Both the position numbers and the translations under genes were made by a program. From Paraburkholderia piptadeniae (lineage in GTDB: Bacteria; Pseudomonadota; Gammaproteobacteria; Burkholderiales; Burkholderiaceae): a stretch of DNA of 64,000 nt. The notes beneath the pieces are model-generated. The model was not told where the DNA came from, ran no database searches, and saw nothing but the letters and a program-made list of their open reading frames with translations. Shown here one piece after another: positions 42,442-51,253 of this stretch. The first letter of the stretch is position 1. Every line of letters begins with the position of its first letter. Location: the NCBI RefSeq assembly GCF_900007165.1, contig NZ_CYGY02000075.1, forward strand, positions 99,967-163,966. The letters run 5' to 3'.

Positions 42442-42786
42442 GTGAATATTCGATATGTTCTAGTGCTCACGATTGGCGTCGTTCTTTCGGGCTGCGCGAC
42501 CAAGCATTACGGAAGAGAGGGTGAATTAACCCAATTCGAGAAATCCACAATGAACTGCAGGGAAATCGCTCTTGAGCAAGCCAAAGTGAACGGCTTTGTT
42601 CAGCATATCGATGATGAGAGTGGGTTTGACGGACGTTCAATCCTTTCTTTTCTGGGTGATTTCGGCATCGGTAACGTCCTCGAAGAAAACGCTGCACGAG
42701 ATAGCGCTAAGACGCGGCAAACAGAACTTTGGGCTATAGGTACACAAAAGAACTGTGGTGTCAGGACGATCGGTAGTTCTAATTGA
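42442..42786 (+). CDS. small lipoprotein
   Basis: 114 residues from GTG 42442, which has GGGGG five bases upstream. ATG 42406 would add 12 residues and spoil the signal peptide. Signal YVLVLTIGVVLSG with lipobox VLSGC, so the mature protein starts at Cys about 18. The mature part begins ATKHYGREGELTQFEKSTMN and contains two further Cys. I do not recognise the family. The gene is visibly more AT-rich than the flanking polysaccharide genes, which suggests transfer. A perfect terminator follows. Confidence 0.65.
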   Translation: MNIRYVLVLTIGVVLSGCATKHYGREGELTQFEKSTMNCREIALEQAKVNGFVQHIDDESGFDGRSILSFLGDFGIGNVLEENAARDSAKTRQTELWAIGTQKNCGVRTIGSSN

Positions 42787-42790
42787 GCGA

Positions 42791-42820
42791 AAGATCCGGT
42801 AAATCGCCGGATCTTTACTT
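42791..42820 (+). terminator. rho-independent-like terminator of the lipoprotein gene
   Basis: AAGATCCGG (42791-42799) and CCGGATCTT (42807-42815) form a perfect 9-bp stem with a 7-base loop, then TACTTTG. It lies five bases after the stop codon. Confidence 0.75.
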
Positions 42821-43025
42821 TGGGTGCGCCCAGCATGGACGCAATCTTGTGGGCGCAAGTCCCACTATGAGTTGACCCCACCATGAGTTGACCACAGCGA
42901 ATGAAGCGAAGCGCACCTCGCGCGAGTCTTCGTTGCTGCGGCGTGGGCCTAACTATTAAAAAATGGCAAGGCCGAAGCTATTAATCTAGCGCGCCACCCG
43001 GTATCAGATAAGGACGGGGAACTCA

Positions 43026-43622
43026 ATGTCTGCAGATCCAAGAAATTCACGTTGGTATATTCGCATCGGAAGCGGTTGGTGCGTCTGGCTTAAACATTTG
43101 ACACGGCTGCATATATTGGTTCTGGTCTCATACGCGGTGCCGTCAATGGCGGGATGGATAGATCAAAACGGGAAACCGATTGCGGACAGGCAAGATGCCA
43201 AAAGTTTCGTTGCGTTCGGTGTGATGCTCGTACTAACCGCAGACGAAGCAGCGTTTATGCGAGCATGGAACAGCCATGCGCAACGCCCGAATCTGCAGAC
43301 CACGAAGAGTATGCAGAGAGGGAAATCTGTGAGCGCCATGCTCTTGTTCTCTGGGTGCACGCCAAACGCGGCGGGCACGTGCAACGTAAGTGTCCGATAC
43401 CGACTTGCCGGACCCGATGGAACCGTTCAAGACATAGGCCCATACAACGTGTGGCAGCGCGTCGCGCCAAAACCAGGCATTGTGGAGTTAGGAGACTCTC
43501 GCTTGGCGATAAGAGTTGCCAAGAATGACCCCACCGGGAATTACTCGGTATCTGCGACATTAATGGACCTCAACTCGAAAACATCAATCGCCGTCTCCAC
43601 CACCGTGACGGTCACTGATTGA
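43026..43622 (+). CDS. exported hypothetical protein
   Basis: 198 residues from ATG 43026, preceded by GGACGGGGAACTCA. A hydrophobic segment at about 25-42 (RLHILVLVSYAVPSMAG) looks like a signal peptide after a long basic n-region. The mature part begins WIDQNGKPIADRQDAKSF and has a beta-rich C-terminal half (NVSVRYRLAGPDGTVQDIGP, then NYSVSATLMDLNSKTSIAVS). Two Cys lie close together (SGCTPNAAGTC). I think it is a periplasmic or secreted beta-sandwich protein. The family is not recognised. Like the lipoprotein before it, base use is more AT-rich than in the cluster genes. Confidence 0.55.
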   Translation: MSADPRNSRWYIRIGSGWCVWLKHLTRLHILVLVSYAVPSMAGWIDQNGKPIADRQDAKSFVAFGVMLVLTADEAAFMRAWNSHAQRPNLQTTKSMQRGKSVSAMLLFSGCTPNAAGTCNVSVRYRLAGPDGTVQDIGPYNVWQRVAPKPGIVELGDSRLAIRVAKNDPTGNYSVSATLMDLNSKTSIAVSTTVTVTD

Positions 43623-43654
43623 GTTAGCAACGGAGCACAGCCGGCGGATCAACA

Positions 43655-43813
43655 TGATTGATTGTCGCGGTGCGGGCACAATTCATCCTGACAATCGGGA
43701 CGGTGCGCGGTTTGTTTGCTGTGGTTTCGAGGTGCACGCCTATGACAATGCCACCTGCAACATCAGACGAGAGGCATTGGGCGGCTGCGACGCGGCGAGT
43801 ACAAAGCTGTGAG
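43655..43813 (+). pseudogene. TnpB C-terminal relic
   Basis: The frame reads D-C-R-G-A-G-T-I-H-P-D-N-R-D-G-A-R-F, then VCCGFEVHAYDNATCNIRRE and A-L-G-G before TGA. This is the C-terminal zinc-ribbon and last catalytic region of TnpB, in the form C-x-C-G-H-x(5)-N-R, then C-x-C-G-F-x-x-H-A-D-x-N-A-x-x-N-I. Several Cys are changed or missing and the expected A-D is A-Y-D. The upstream part of the gene is gone. It is followed by an omega-RNA-like segment. Confidence 0.6.
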
Positions 43814-43886
43814 GACCAGCAAACGTGTCGCGCTGGTCAGGCGGCAAGGTATCGAACTCGACCGGCGCGCAGTCGGCGCATGCCTG

Positions 43887-44040
43887 CGAGGGCGAAAGCC
43901 CTCGTCCAGAACATCGGATGGAGCGGACACAAGACCTGTTGGCTGCGTAAGCGGTTCAACGGGCAGTCTGCGGTGACGCAGGAAAAAGATCCCCTCGGCC
44001 TTGAGGAAGCCCCGGCATTCATGCCGGGGAGCCGTCACCC
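43887..44040 (+). ncRNA. omega-RNA-like right end of an IS200/IS605-type element
   Basis: After the tnpB relic comes CGAGGGC-GAAA-GCCCTCG (43887-43904), a perfect 7-bp stem closed by a GAAA tetraloop. The element's terminal hairpin follows, CCCCGGCA-TTCA-TGCCGGGG (44010-44029), in the context GGAAG before and AGCCGTCACC after, typical of IS605-family right ends. In TnpB systems the 3' end of the element encodes the guide scaffold, and the guide is taken from the flanking DNA. Here the structured part looks intact although the protein is not. Confidence 0.5.
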
Positions 44041-44082
44041 GCCTTGCAGTGGCTTCGTTACCCGAAGGCGTATTAAAAGCCC

Positions 44083-44889
44083 TTAATCGAACGTCACTGT
44101 CTTCGCGCGCTTACGGTTCGTAGTTGGCGCGCATTCGGCACGCCACTCGTCCTGCGAAATGCACGGAAGTCCGAGTGTGCCGGCAACGCGTTTGAACGTA
44201 TCCGCAGTGCCCAGCAGATCGCGCTGGGCGATTACCTTATGAGCGAGCGCATGCATGATTTTCTCGGGCGCACCATTGACCCGCGCCGAGACCAATTCCG
44301 TTTCGAAATCGACCGCGCGGTTCAGGACAGCGGCAATCGGCATCCTGAATTGTTGAGCCTTCGCGAAAGATGTTGACACGGGCAGCACTCCATCCGGCGT
44401 TACCGTGATTTGGGCTTCACGGGCGTATTCAACGACTGACGGGCAGACATCGTCAACACGAGCGTCCGCCGGGACGTCGGTAGCGAGAATCCGGATGCCG
44501 GCCGGCGCCACGCCCGACGCGCAAATCGCGGTAAGCGTTTCTACGGCAGCCTGCTGTGACGCAGTATCCGGGGACACTGAGACAATGATCGTTTTCAGTT
44601 CGGTAAGCACGTGACGCCTCAACTGGATAAACGCAATCATGGCGGCCCGATGCTCGGTCGAGACGTCTATGATGCCTCCGCGCGGGGAAGTCATCATGGT
44701 GCAGTAATGATCCTGAAGCGCATTTTCGCTTTCTGTCAGACGCTGGTTGTTGTTCACGTGTTCACCGTGTCCATCAAGCGTGCCGGGTTTCAGGAGCAAA
44801 CCTCCCGTCTGTGCGTGAAGGATTTGCGCCGCCGATGCTTGCGCTGCGCTGTTCGAGCTTTGAAAGTGAGCCACAATCAGATGAGTCAT
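44083..44889 (-). CDS. StbB-like plasmid-stability protein lacking Walker A
   Basis: 268 residues from ATG 44889. The layout recalls StbB/VirC1-type ParA-like proteins: a first strand MTHLIVAHF, a strand with RGGIIDVSTEHRAAMIAFIQ in the place of Walker B, then LTELKTIIVSVSPDTASQQA and GIRILATDVPADARVDD. The Walker A loop that should follow strand 1 is replaced by QSSNSAAQASAAQ, with no Gly-Lys pair, so ATP binding is doubtful. The C-terminal 80 residues are helical with LAHKVIAQRDLLGTADTFKR. It is the third gene of a minus-strand operon with a tyrosine recombinase. Family assignment is an inference. Confidence 0.55.
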   Translation of the reverse strand: MTHLIVAHFQSSNSAAQASAAQILHAQTGGLLLKPGTLDGHGEHVNNNQRLTESENALQDHYCTMMTSPRGGIIDVSTEHRAAMIAFIQLRRHVLTELKTIIVSVSPDTASQQAAVETLTAICASGVAPAGIRILATDVPADARVDDVCPSVVEYAREAQITVTPDGVLPVSTSFAKAQQFRMPIAAVLNRAVDFETELVSARVNGAPEKIMHALAHKVIAQRDLLGTADTFKRVAGTLGLPCISQDEWRAECAPTTNRKRAKTVTFD

Positions 44890-44948
44890 TGTTGTTCCTG
44901 CAAGAGTTATTAGTTAGTGGAGTATGGAATGGTCAAGCGCGTTGCTTC

Positions 44949-45404
44949 TTACGTGACGGAGTCTTCGATGCGAGCTGGATCGCTGGCAGACGCCTCGTGC
45001 CTGGCCCGGCGTCTGCGACTTCGGGCGAGTTGCGAGTATTCGAGTGGTTGATACGTTCGTAAGCGGAATGCATCCCATTGGCGATTCTGGACGGGGCGAC
45101 GAATGCGCGGGATTACGATGGAGCGCAAAACCTTGACGTTGTAGCTCGCGTGCAGGCACACGAGAAGGACGGCGCTCAGGGCGATCAGGGCATCATCGAC
45201 GTGCCAATCCCGGTAGTCGAGAAACGTCGCGTACGCGCGCAGCGATTCCTCCGGAATGTCAGAGATCGAAGATGGCAACGTGCCGCGCGATTGCAAAAAA
45301 GCTTCGAACTGGAGCCATAAAGGCAGCAGTGTCTGGGCTGCTTTGTCGCTGCTGTACCGGGATAGCGCAATGCGCGCTTCCTCTGAGAGTCGGGATTCCA
45401 ACAC
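44949..45404 (-). CDS. orphan core-binding-domain-like protein
   Basis: 151 residues from GTG 45404 with a perfect AAAGGAGG eight bases upstream, so it is clearly translated. The N-terminal 90 residues resemble the SAM-like (core-binding) domain of tyrosine recombinases: TLLPLWLQFEAFLQSRGTLP, then IPEESLRAYATFLDYRDWHV. No catalytic Arg, His or Tyr domain follows. The C-terminal part is very basic (RSRRRRARHEAS). It lies between a full tyrosine recombinase and the StbB-like gene, 60 bases from each. It could be a DNA-binding directionality partner. No firm homologue is known to me. Confidence 0.55.
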   Translation of the reverse strand: MLESRLSEEARIALSRYSSDKAAQTLLPLWLQFEAFLQSRGTLPSSISDIPEESLRAYATFLDYRDWHVDDALIALSAVLLVCLHASYNVKVLRSIVIPRIRRPVQNRQWDAFRLRTYQPLEYSQLARSRRRRARHEASASDPARIEDSVT

Positions 45405-45465
45405 TTCTTTTACCTCCTTTAGACAGATGGATCGTGGTGGGCGGCTGGTCGATGTGTAATGCTAA

Positions 45466-46563
45466 TTATTGAAAATTGCGCTTACGCTGAAACCCCGCGT
45501 AATTCGTCTGGGCGCGGCGTCGGCGCGCCGGCCGCCGACGCCTATGTTCGGCACCATTTCCCAGCTCCACCCGGTCGCCCGCGCTGGCCATTGCAGGCAA
45601 TGAGCGGTTTCTTTCGTCTGTTTTCTTCAAAGGTACGAAGTCGCTGGGTAACTGGATCTTTTCGGGAAACCGGTGCCGGATCTGCCAACAGTAAACGTCG
45701 AGGATCATCTTCCCGCGTGACGGACCGTGCCCAAGGCGGTCCGATAGTTCGGTCAGTACCTCGACGGGCGGCATCCCGCGATCGAGTGCGGCATTGGCAA
45801 AATCGACCGCATAGGTAAATCTCAGGCTGTGACTTCCGAGCTCTTTGCGCATCGGTAATTGGTCAAAGCGAGACTTCAGGCGGGCCTTTGCGCTTTTGAG
45901 GTCATCGTTGCAGCCGGTGATCAGTTCAAAGTCGCGACCGCGGCAGAACGCCAGCGCTGCGTTGATTGCGTCGAGCGTTTCCTCAACGTGATCCACAAGC
46001 ACCTCGGTACGACGCGGACGTCCGTTCTTGGCGCCGCGTTCGATGGGCAAGCGTCGATTTCCCTGCAGGATCAGATCTCGCCAGGTTTCCAGCGACTTGC
46101 CGCACATGAGTGCTTCGCGCATGCGAAGTCCCAGCCAACGCATCAGGCGAATCACGTGCACGACACCGTCATCGAGCTTTTGTGCCGCGGCGAGCAGTTC
46201 GCTGAACTCCTGCGGCGTGCGAGCACGATGTTTGCCATGCCGGTTTCGTCGCTCAAGCTTGAGGGCCCGGCTGCGGGTTGAGCCGGACATATCCTGCCCG
46301 GCCGTATCCTGTATCACTGAGAGCGACGCTCGATAGTTTGCGAGCGTGCCAGGCTTCATCGCCCCGGCAACCAGGAACCAGACAAAAAACTCGAGCATCC
46401 AGTCTTCCGCTTCGTTGACTGCTTCCAGCGTGTGACCAATCCGGGCCGCGAAACGCGAAAACTCGCTCCAGTGCAAGCGACGATGTTTCTGCGAGTCTTT
46501 GCTTCCGCCGGCTTCGCGGCTCATCTGGGCGGCATGGTTAACGCCTCTTGATCTTCGACCCAT
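45466..46563 (-). CDS. tyrosine recombinase (site-specific integrase)
   Basis: 365 residues from ATG 46563, with AAAGGAG about four bases upstream. The open frame to 46746 lacks support. N-terminal core-binding domain about 30-110 (HWSEFSRFAARIGHTLEAVN). The catalytic domain has the full set: Arg I in RWLGLRMREALMCG near 165, a Lys in ERGAKNGRPRRTEV, H-x-x-R in GSHSLRFTYAVDF near 262, the G-H of LSDRLGHGPSRG near 290 and the nucleophile Tyr in KMILDVYCW near 303. The C-terminal 50 residues are basic and low complexity. First gene of a three-gene minus-strand operon. No adjacent att site or tRNA was found. Confidence 0.82.
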   Translation of the reverse strand: MGRRSRGVNHAAQMSREAGGSKDSQKHRRLHWSEFSRFAARIGHTLEAVNEAEDWMLEFFVWFLVAGAMKPGTLANYRASLSVIQDTAGQDMSGSTRSRALKLERRNRHGKHRARTPQEFSELLAAAQKLDDGVVHVIRLMRWLGLRMREALMCGKSLETWRDLILQGNRRLPIERGAKNGRPRRTEVLVDHVEETLDAINAALAFCRGRDFELITGCNDDLKSAKARLKSRFDQLPMRKELGSHSLRFTYAVDFANAALDRGMPPVEVLTELSDRLGHGPSRGKMILDVYCWQIRHRFPEKIQLPSDFVPLKKTDERNRSLPAMASAGDRVELGNGAEHRRRRPARRRRAQTNYAGFQRKRNFQ

Positions 46564-48450
46564 AGCACTCCTTTCCTGTGGCTGGTTGTTCCGCCTGTAC
46601 CTGACCTCATGCGCGGGCGGAGAGCGCGAATGAGGGCACCCTGTTGCCATCGGTTGCGATGGCGGTGTGTCCAAAGAGGACACGTGAGTGAAACGGGCAG
46701 GTTCAACGAGGGTGCGACGTTGATCTGCTGGCATGCGGGAGTACAAGGAGATGGGCAGAGGCGGTTTAGCTGTGGGTCCCCGGATGGCACCGGTGGAAGG
46801 GTCTGCGCACTTGGAAGAGAGAGAGAGCCCGGAGCGGATTGAAGACCGCGCGTCGCATGGCGGCGCGTTCGATGTTCAACCGTATTTGCGTGCATGCAGC
46901 ACGTGGGCAATGACGGCTCGCGTGAGGGCGAGCACGAGGTGGGCGGATTCTCGGGTGAGCACGTCACACCGGGATCGCGCTTGATGGCGTGTGAAAGGAT
47001 TGATGTGCGCCAGAGCGGCGCGTCGCAGACCGAAGCGATCGATGAGGTCGACCGGTTCAAGACGAAAAGAAAGCCTACGACCGTCCGCAAGCGGACAATC
47101 GGGGCATGCGGATGATCCCGGTCGCACCGGGAAGCAACGCATGCCTTCGGATAGGCCCCTTCTCACAGGCAGAAGTGACGTGTGCTGCTTTCGCGCGAAA
47201 AAGTGCATTCCGCGCGAAAAGCCGCACGACCGTTGAGCAGATGAAGAGAACGTGCTTGAAGGATCCGCGCTCGTTGCGAGCGCAAGCAGGGGGCACGCGC
47301 AGATTAAGCCGCGTGCGTTTCATGGTGGTGTGCTGCGAGTGGCAGCCAGGAAGATGTTTTCGCCAGACGGACTACGGGAGCCGTGCCCGAGGCGTTCTAT
47401 CGATGCGTCAGAGACGCTACAACAGCCGGTACGTTAGCACAGTGTTTTGTAGTTGCAAACTAAATCACGCATTCACGCATCGGCGCTCGGAAAGCTACCC
47501 AAAAACATGTCTCTTTTCATATGTTGAATCGGTTTAGTCCCTCTCGACGCGTTGCTGACCCGACCTGGAAAGTTAGAATCGCGGTCTGGCTCCGATGCTG
47601 CTGGCGCGTATGCGCCGCCCATCAAGTGGCTCCTTTACGGTGCAAGTGGGGGCGCCATTACGCCGCCCTCGAAATCGCTCCATAGTGCCGCCCCGTGACA
47701 ACCTGCCCTGACTGTTCTCGGGCTGGATCTACAGGGAGGGGCCGCATGATGCTGCCGAGCACCTGGGTACTGTCTCGAGCATCGGCTGCTTCTTTGCGGT
47801 TGGCGGCTGCGTCTATTTCAGCGGTGCGAGCTAATGCCCATTCCGGTTGAGCGATCCCAACGGAAGGCAGGCACGGTAAGAATGAAGTCTGTCTTGAAGA
47901 GAACCGGGCAAGAGTGAATGCCGACTGCCTTGAGCAGGATTTCACTTTTTTTGGCAAATACACCCCCAAACCCCCAAGAAGGGGCTGGATGGGTCGATGC
48001 TCGTCACGTGAGCGAACGGTGCGCTGATTAAATGTCAATCGCATGGGGCACGTCAAGCGGTATCTTCGGGCGCGGCGTGAATGTCGTCCAGGCGATTGCG
48101 TAACCGTTGTTCAACCGTCCCCCGAGCGACAGGTCAACCGCTATGCGCTGAGTACGATGGCGGGGAGTTCGACGTTTCGCGTCTTATCGCGCCGCATCGA
48201 TCAGGTCTTGCCGGTCCTTCGCCGCCACGCGACATCGCACACCGTGGGTCGCGCTTTTGATGGGCTCCTCGACGTATTGCGCGCGAGGCACGCGAACCTC
48301 TTACCGCAGGACATCGGGGATGACGGAAGTATTCGGCTGGCAGGATGCACGTGATTTGTCCGTGCCCAAACACACAGAAGCGGATCACCAAACATGCCAA
48401 TAGGCGGTGATGCTTGCCTGGCGCGTGCAGACCGAACTGAAAAGAGACTT
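46564..48450. other. long gene-free stretch in the island
   Basis: About 1.9 kb with no supportable gene. The first 300 bases should hold the promoter of the recombinase operon. A 6-bp hairpin GTGTCC-AAAGA-GGACAC is near 46670. Frames at 47658-48056 (minus) and 48043-48354 (plus) have some protein-like runs but no ribosome-binding site or recognisable motif. The stretch probably contains eroded genes that I cannot identify. Confidence 0.45.
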
Positions 48451-48655
48451 ACGGCAGCGCGCGTGACGTCGGAATCCGCGAAACGCTTAAGCGCCGGCAT
48501 CCGTCATGGCGTCCGTCTGCGGGCACGAATGGTGCGAATTGTCGGTATTTTGGCGTCCCCAGCCGATCGTGCGATGCGGCAACCTGGTGAGCGCGGGGCA
48601 TCCAGGCATTAGAATGGAGCAATGACGCGTCGCTGAAAAGCGTCAATCATAAGTC
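48451..48655. repeat. right copy of the island-flanking direct repeat with a broken wzx start
   Basis: Matches 37589-37800 in the same orientation. On the minus strand ATG 48500 begins MPALKRFADSDVTRAAVSL, which parallels the true Wzx start MLALKRFTNPDVTRAVANL, then the similarity ends. The leader up to 48655 is also kept, including the position of the -10 element (TATGAT). The manB gene begins 85 bases further on. This copy has no downstream wzx body, so it is a truncated remnant. Confidence 0.78.
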
Positions 48656-48739
48656 GTATCCGGACCGCTTCCGGCAAGGCACAGCGTCATGACCACGCCG
48701 TGTCGAACATATTTCCATTGCACGTAAGTGAGCCAATCC

Positions 48740-50134
48740 ATGATCTCGCAATCCATATTCAAGGCATATGACATCCGCGGAGTGATCGGCAAGACGCTCG
48801 ATGCCGAGACCGCCCGTTCGATTGGCCGCGCCTTCGGCAGCGAAGTGCGCGCGCAGGGTGGCGATGCCGTTGTCGTCGCGCGTGACGGCCGCCTCTCTGG
48901 GCCCGAACTGATCCAGGCGCTGTCCGATGGCCTGCGCGCGGCAGGTGTCGATGTGGTGAACGTCGGCATGGTGCCCACGCCCGTCGGCTACTTCGCGGCC
49001 AGCGTTCCGTTCAAGCTCGCGGGCGGCGAACGCCGCGTCGATTCCTGCATCGTCGTGACGGGCAGCCACAATCCGCCCGACTACAACGGCTTCAAGATGG
49101 TGTTGCGCGGCGCTGCCATCTACGGCGACCAGATCCAGGCGCTCTACAAGCGCATCACCGAAAACCGCTTCGAGAGCGGCAGCGGCAGTTATCAGGACTT
49201 CGACATCGCCGATGCGTACGTCGAGCGCATCGTCAGCGACATCAAGCTCGCGCGGCCGCTGAAGATCGTCGTCGATACGGGCAACGGCGTCGCGGGCGGT
49301 CTCGCGCCACGCCTCTTCAAGGCGCTCGGTTGTGAACTGGTCGAGCTGTTCACGGATATCGACGGCAACTTCCCGAATCACCATCCGGACCCTGCACACC
49401 CGGAAAATCTGCAGGACGTGATCCGCGCGCTGAAGGAAACGGACGCCGAAATCGGCTTCGCGTTCGACGGCGACGGCGACCGCCTGGGCGTCGTCACGAA
49501 GGATGGCCAGATCATCTATCCGGACCGCCAGCTGATGCTTTTCGCCGAAGAAGTGCTCTCGCGCAACAAGGGCGCGCAGATCATCTACGACGTGAAGTGC
49601 ACGCGCAATCTCGCGAAGTGGGTGAAGGACAAGGGCGGCGAGCCGCTGATGTGGAAGACGGGCCACTCGCTCGTGAAGGCCAAGCTGCGTGAAACGGGCG
49701 CGCCGCTCGCGGGCGAAATGAGCGGCCACGTGTTCTTCAAGGACCGCTGGTACGGCTTCGACGACGGCCTGTACACGGGCGCGCGTCTGCTGGAAATACT
49801 TGCGCGCGTGCAGGACCCGAGCACGCTGCTTAACAGCCTGCCGAATTCGCACTCGACGCCGGAACTGCAACTGAAGCTGCAGGAAGGCGAAAACTTCGAG
49901 CTGATCGCGCGTCTGCAGAAGAGCGCAAAGTTCCCGGACGCCGATCAGGTCGTGACGATCGACGGTCTGCGTGTCGAGTATCCGGACGGCTTTGGCCTCG
50001 CGCGTTCGTCGAACACGACGCCTGTGGTCGTGATGCGCTTCGAAGCCGACAACGACGCGGCGCTCAAGCGCATCCAGGAAGATTTCCGCCGCGTGATTCT
50101 CGCGGAGAAGGCGGACGCGAAATTGCCGTTCTGA
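48740..50134 (+). CDS. manB: phosphomannomutase / phosphoglucomutase
   Basis: 464 residues from ATG 48740 (MISQSIFKAYDIRG). GTG 48728 would add four residues. Alpha-D-phosphohexomutase with all family motifs: the phosphoserine loop VVTGSHNPPDYNGFKMVLRG near 105, the metal loop FAFDGDGDRLGVV near 240, the sugar-binding GEMSGHVFFKDRWYGFDDG near 325 and the C-terminal phosphate-binding RSSNTTPVVVMRFE near 425. It converts mannose-6-P to mannose-1-P (and possibly the glucose pair), the step before ManC. It lies just to the right of the accessory island and reads away from wzx. Confidence 0.95.
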   Translation: MISQSIFKAYDIRGVIGKTLDAETARSIGRAFGSEVRAQGGDAVVVARDGRLSGPELIQALSDGLRAAGVDVVNVGMVPTPVGYFAASVPFKLAGGERRVDSCIVVTGSHNPPDYNGFKMVLRGAAIYGDQIQALYKRITENRFESGSGSYQDFDIADAYVERIVSDIKLARPLKIVVDTGNGVAGGLAPRLFKALGCELVELFTDIDGNFPNHHPDPAHPENLQDVIRALKETDAEIGFAFDGDGDRLGVVTKDGQIIYPDRQLMLFAEEVLSRNKGAQIIYDVKCTRNLAKWVKDKGGEPLMWKTGHSLVKAKLRETGAPLAGEMSGHVFFKDRWYGFDDGLYTGARLLEILARVQDPSTLLNSLPNSHSTPELQLKLQEGENFELIARLQKSAKFPDADQVVTIDGLRVEYPDGFGLARSSNTTPVVVMRFEADNDAALKRIQEDFRRVILAEKADAKLPF

Positions 50135-51253
50135 TTTTATTTTTGTTTGTCTGCGATGCGGGTGTGCTGCGGTTTGCTTTGCTTATCGCTGGCATCCGCG
50201 TTGCGCCTACCGGCGCCAGGTCACGCCTGTGCGGGGCGGCACTTGATTTCTTTGCGGCCGCCGCAAAGAAAGTAAGGAAAGAAAGCGGGCTCACGCCGCC
50301 AGCGCTTGACGTCTACCACCGGCTCTCAACGTCCCCGTACTTCGCACGGCAACTTTCTGGTCCATGTCCGTTGCGAACGCACCGGCTAAATATCTCACCC
50401 GCTTCACCCCACGACAGCTATCCGTATCTAACGTTTCGCCGCCCCCTGTGGTAAAGAATGTAGGTTGCCTTACCACACAGGGTAACGTCCGCACTGTGTA
50501 GGCAAGTCGCGGAGCGAGGTTGTCCTGTGCGGCGCGAACGCCTACATATGTTTGCCGCAAAGGGCACAGGGATATTCGATGTCGCGGGCCGTATGAAGCA
50601 GGTGAGGCATTAAGCAGTCCGTTGGCCATGAACATAAGCTGCGAGACGACGGCAGAGAACGTATGCACGCAACCATGGCAGAGCACAGCGGCCGGTTGTG
50701 GTGATGACGGATTGGGGTTCGTTCACTACCGAAATGGTAGGCAGGTCGGGCCACCTGAAGCCATTCGTTGACGCGACGGACGGAACATTCGAACGTCGGG
50801 TCAGCCTAGAACGTCCCTCGCGAATCACGCACGCCGTCGGCCGTCACTAGAATTTGGGGCGGTTCAGCGTGCGATCAGTGGCCGGGGGCGAGGCCGTGAG
50901 CAAACCCATGCCGAGCGCGGTACTCGAATAAATCGCTGCCTTCACATCGCTCCGCATCCGCTTCGCAGGACCAGTTTAGCGGCAGCTTTCGGGACTTATA
51001 CGATCATCATGCCTGCGCTGGGCGGGTGTTCGAAAGCCAGCGGGGAACAGAATAAGCCGTGCAAAGGCTTCCGGTGATTCACTTGGCGGCAGACGGCTCG
51101 CATCCCGGTTCTACCGTCTGCAGCGGCAGGGTGTTCCCCCAGCAACGAAGGTCAAAAAGTTACAGAATCTGACAAAATTATTAATGTATATTACGAGAGC
51201 TTTTACCCGCAAATTCAGTTTCTTACAAATATATTTCGAGGCCGGATCGGCGC
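50135..51253. other. gene-free stretch with dispersed repeat
   Basis: No gene seen over 1.1 kb. It contains the palindrome at 50247-50271. A second imperfect inverted repeat, CCCTGTGGTAA near 50447 and TTACCACACAGGG near 50474, lies further on. The last 90 bases before 51254 are AT-rich (GACAAAATTATTAATG) and probably hold the promoter of the next gene. Confidence 0.5.
50247..50271. repeat. perfect palindrome TTTCTTTGCGG / CCGCAAAGAAA
   Basis: TTTCTTTGCGG (50247-50257), loop CCG, CCGCAAAGAAA (50261-50271). It lies inside a block beginning GCCTGTGCGGGGCGGCACTT, a pattern I associate with dispersed intergenic repeats of Burkholderia-type genomes. It could act as a two-way terminator for manB and the opposite strand. 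Confidence 0.55.

Noticed and set aside
44949..46563. recombinase-in-trio (RIT) element
   Set aside because: RIT elements carry three tyrosine recombinases. Here only one gene has the catalytic residues and the third gene is StbB-like.
47658..48354. frames of 132 and 103 codons in the island
   Set aside because: Some protein-like runs, but no ribosome-binding site and no family that I can name. Too weak to call as genes.
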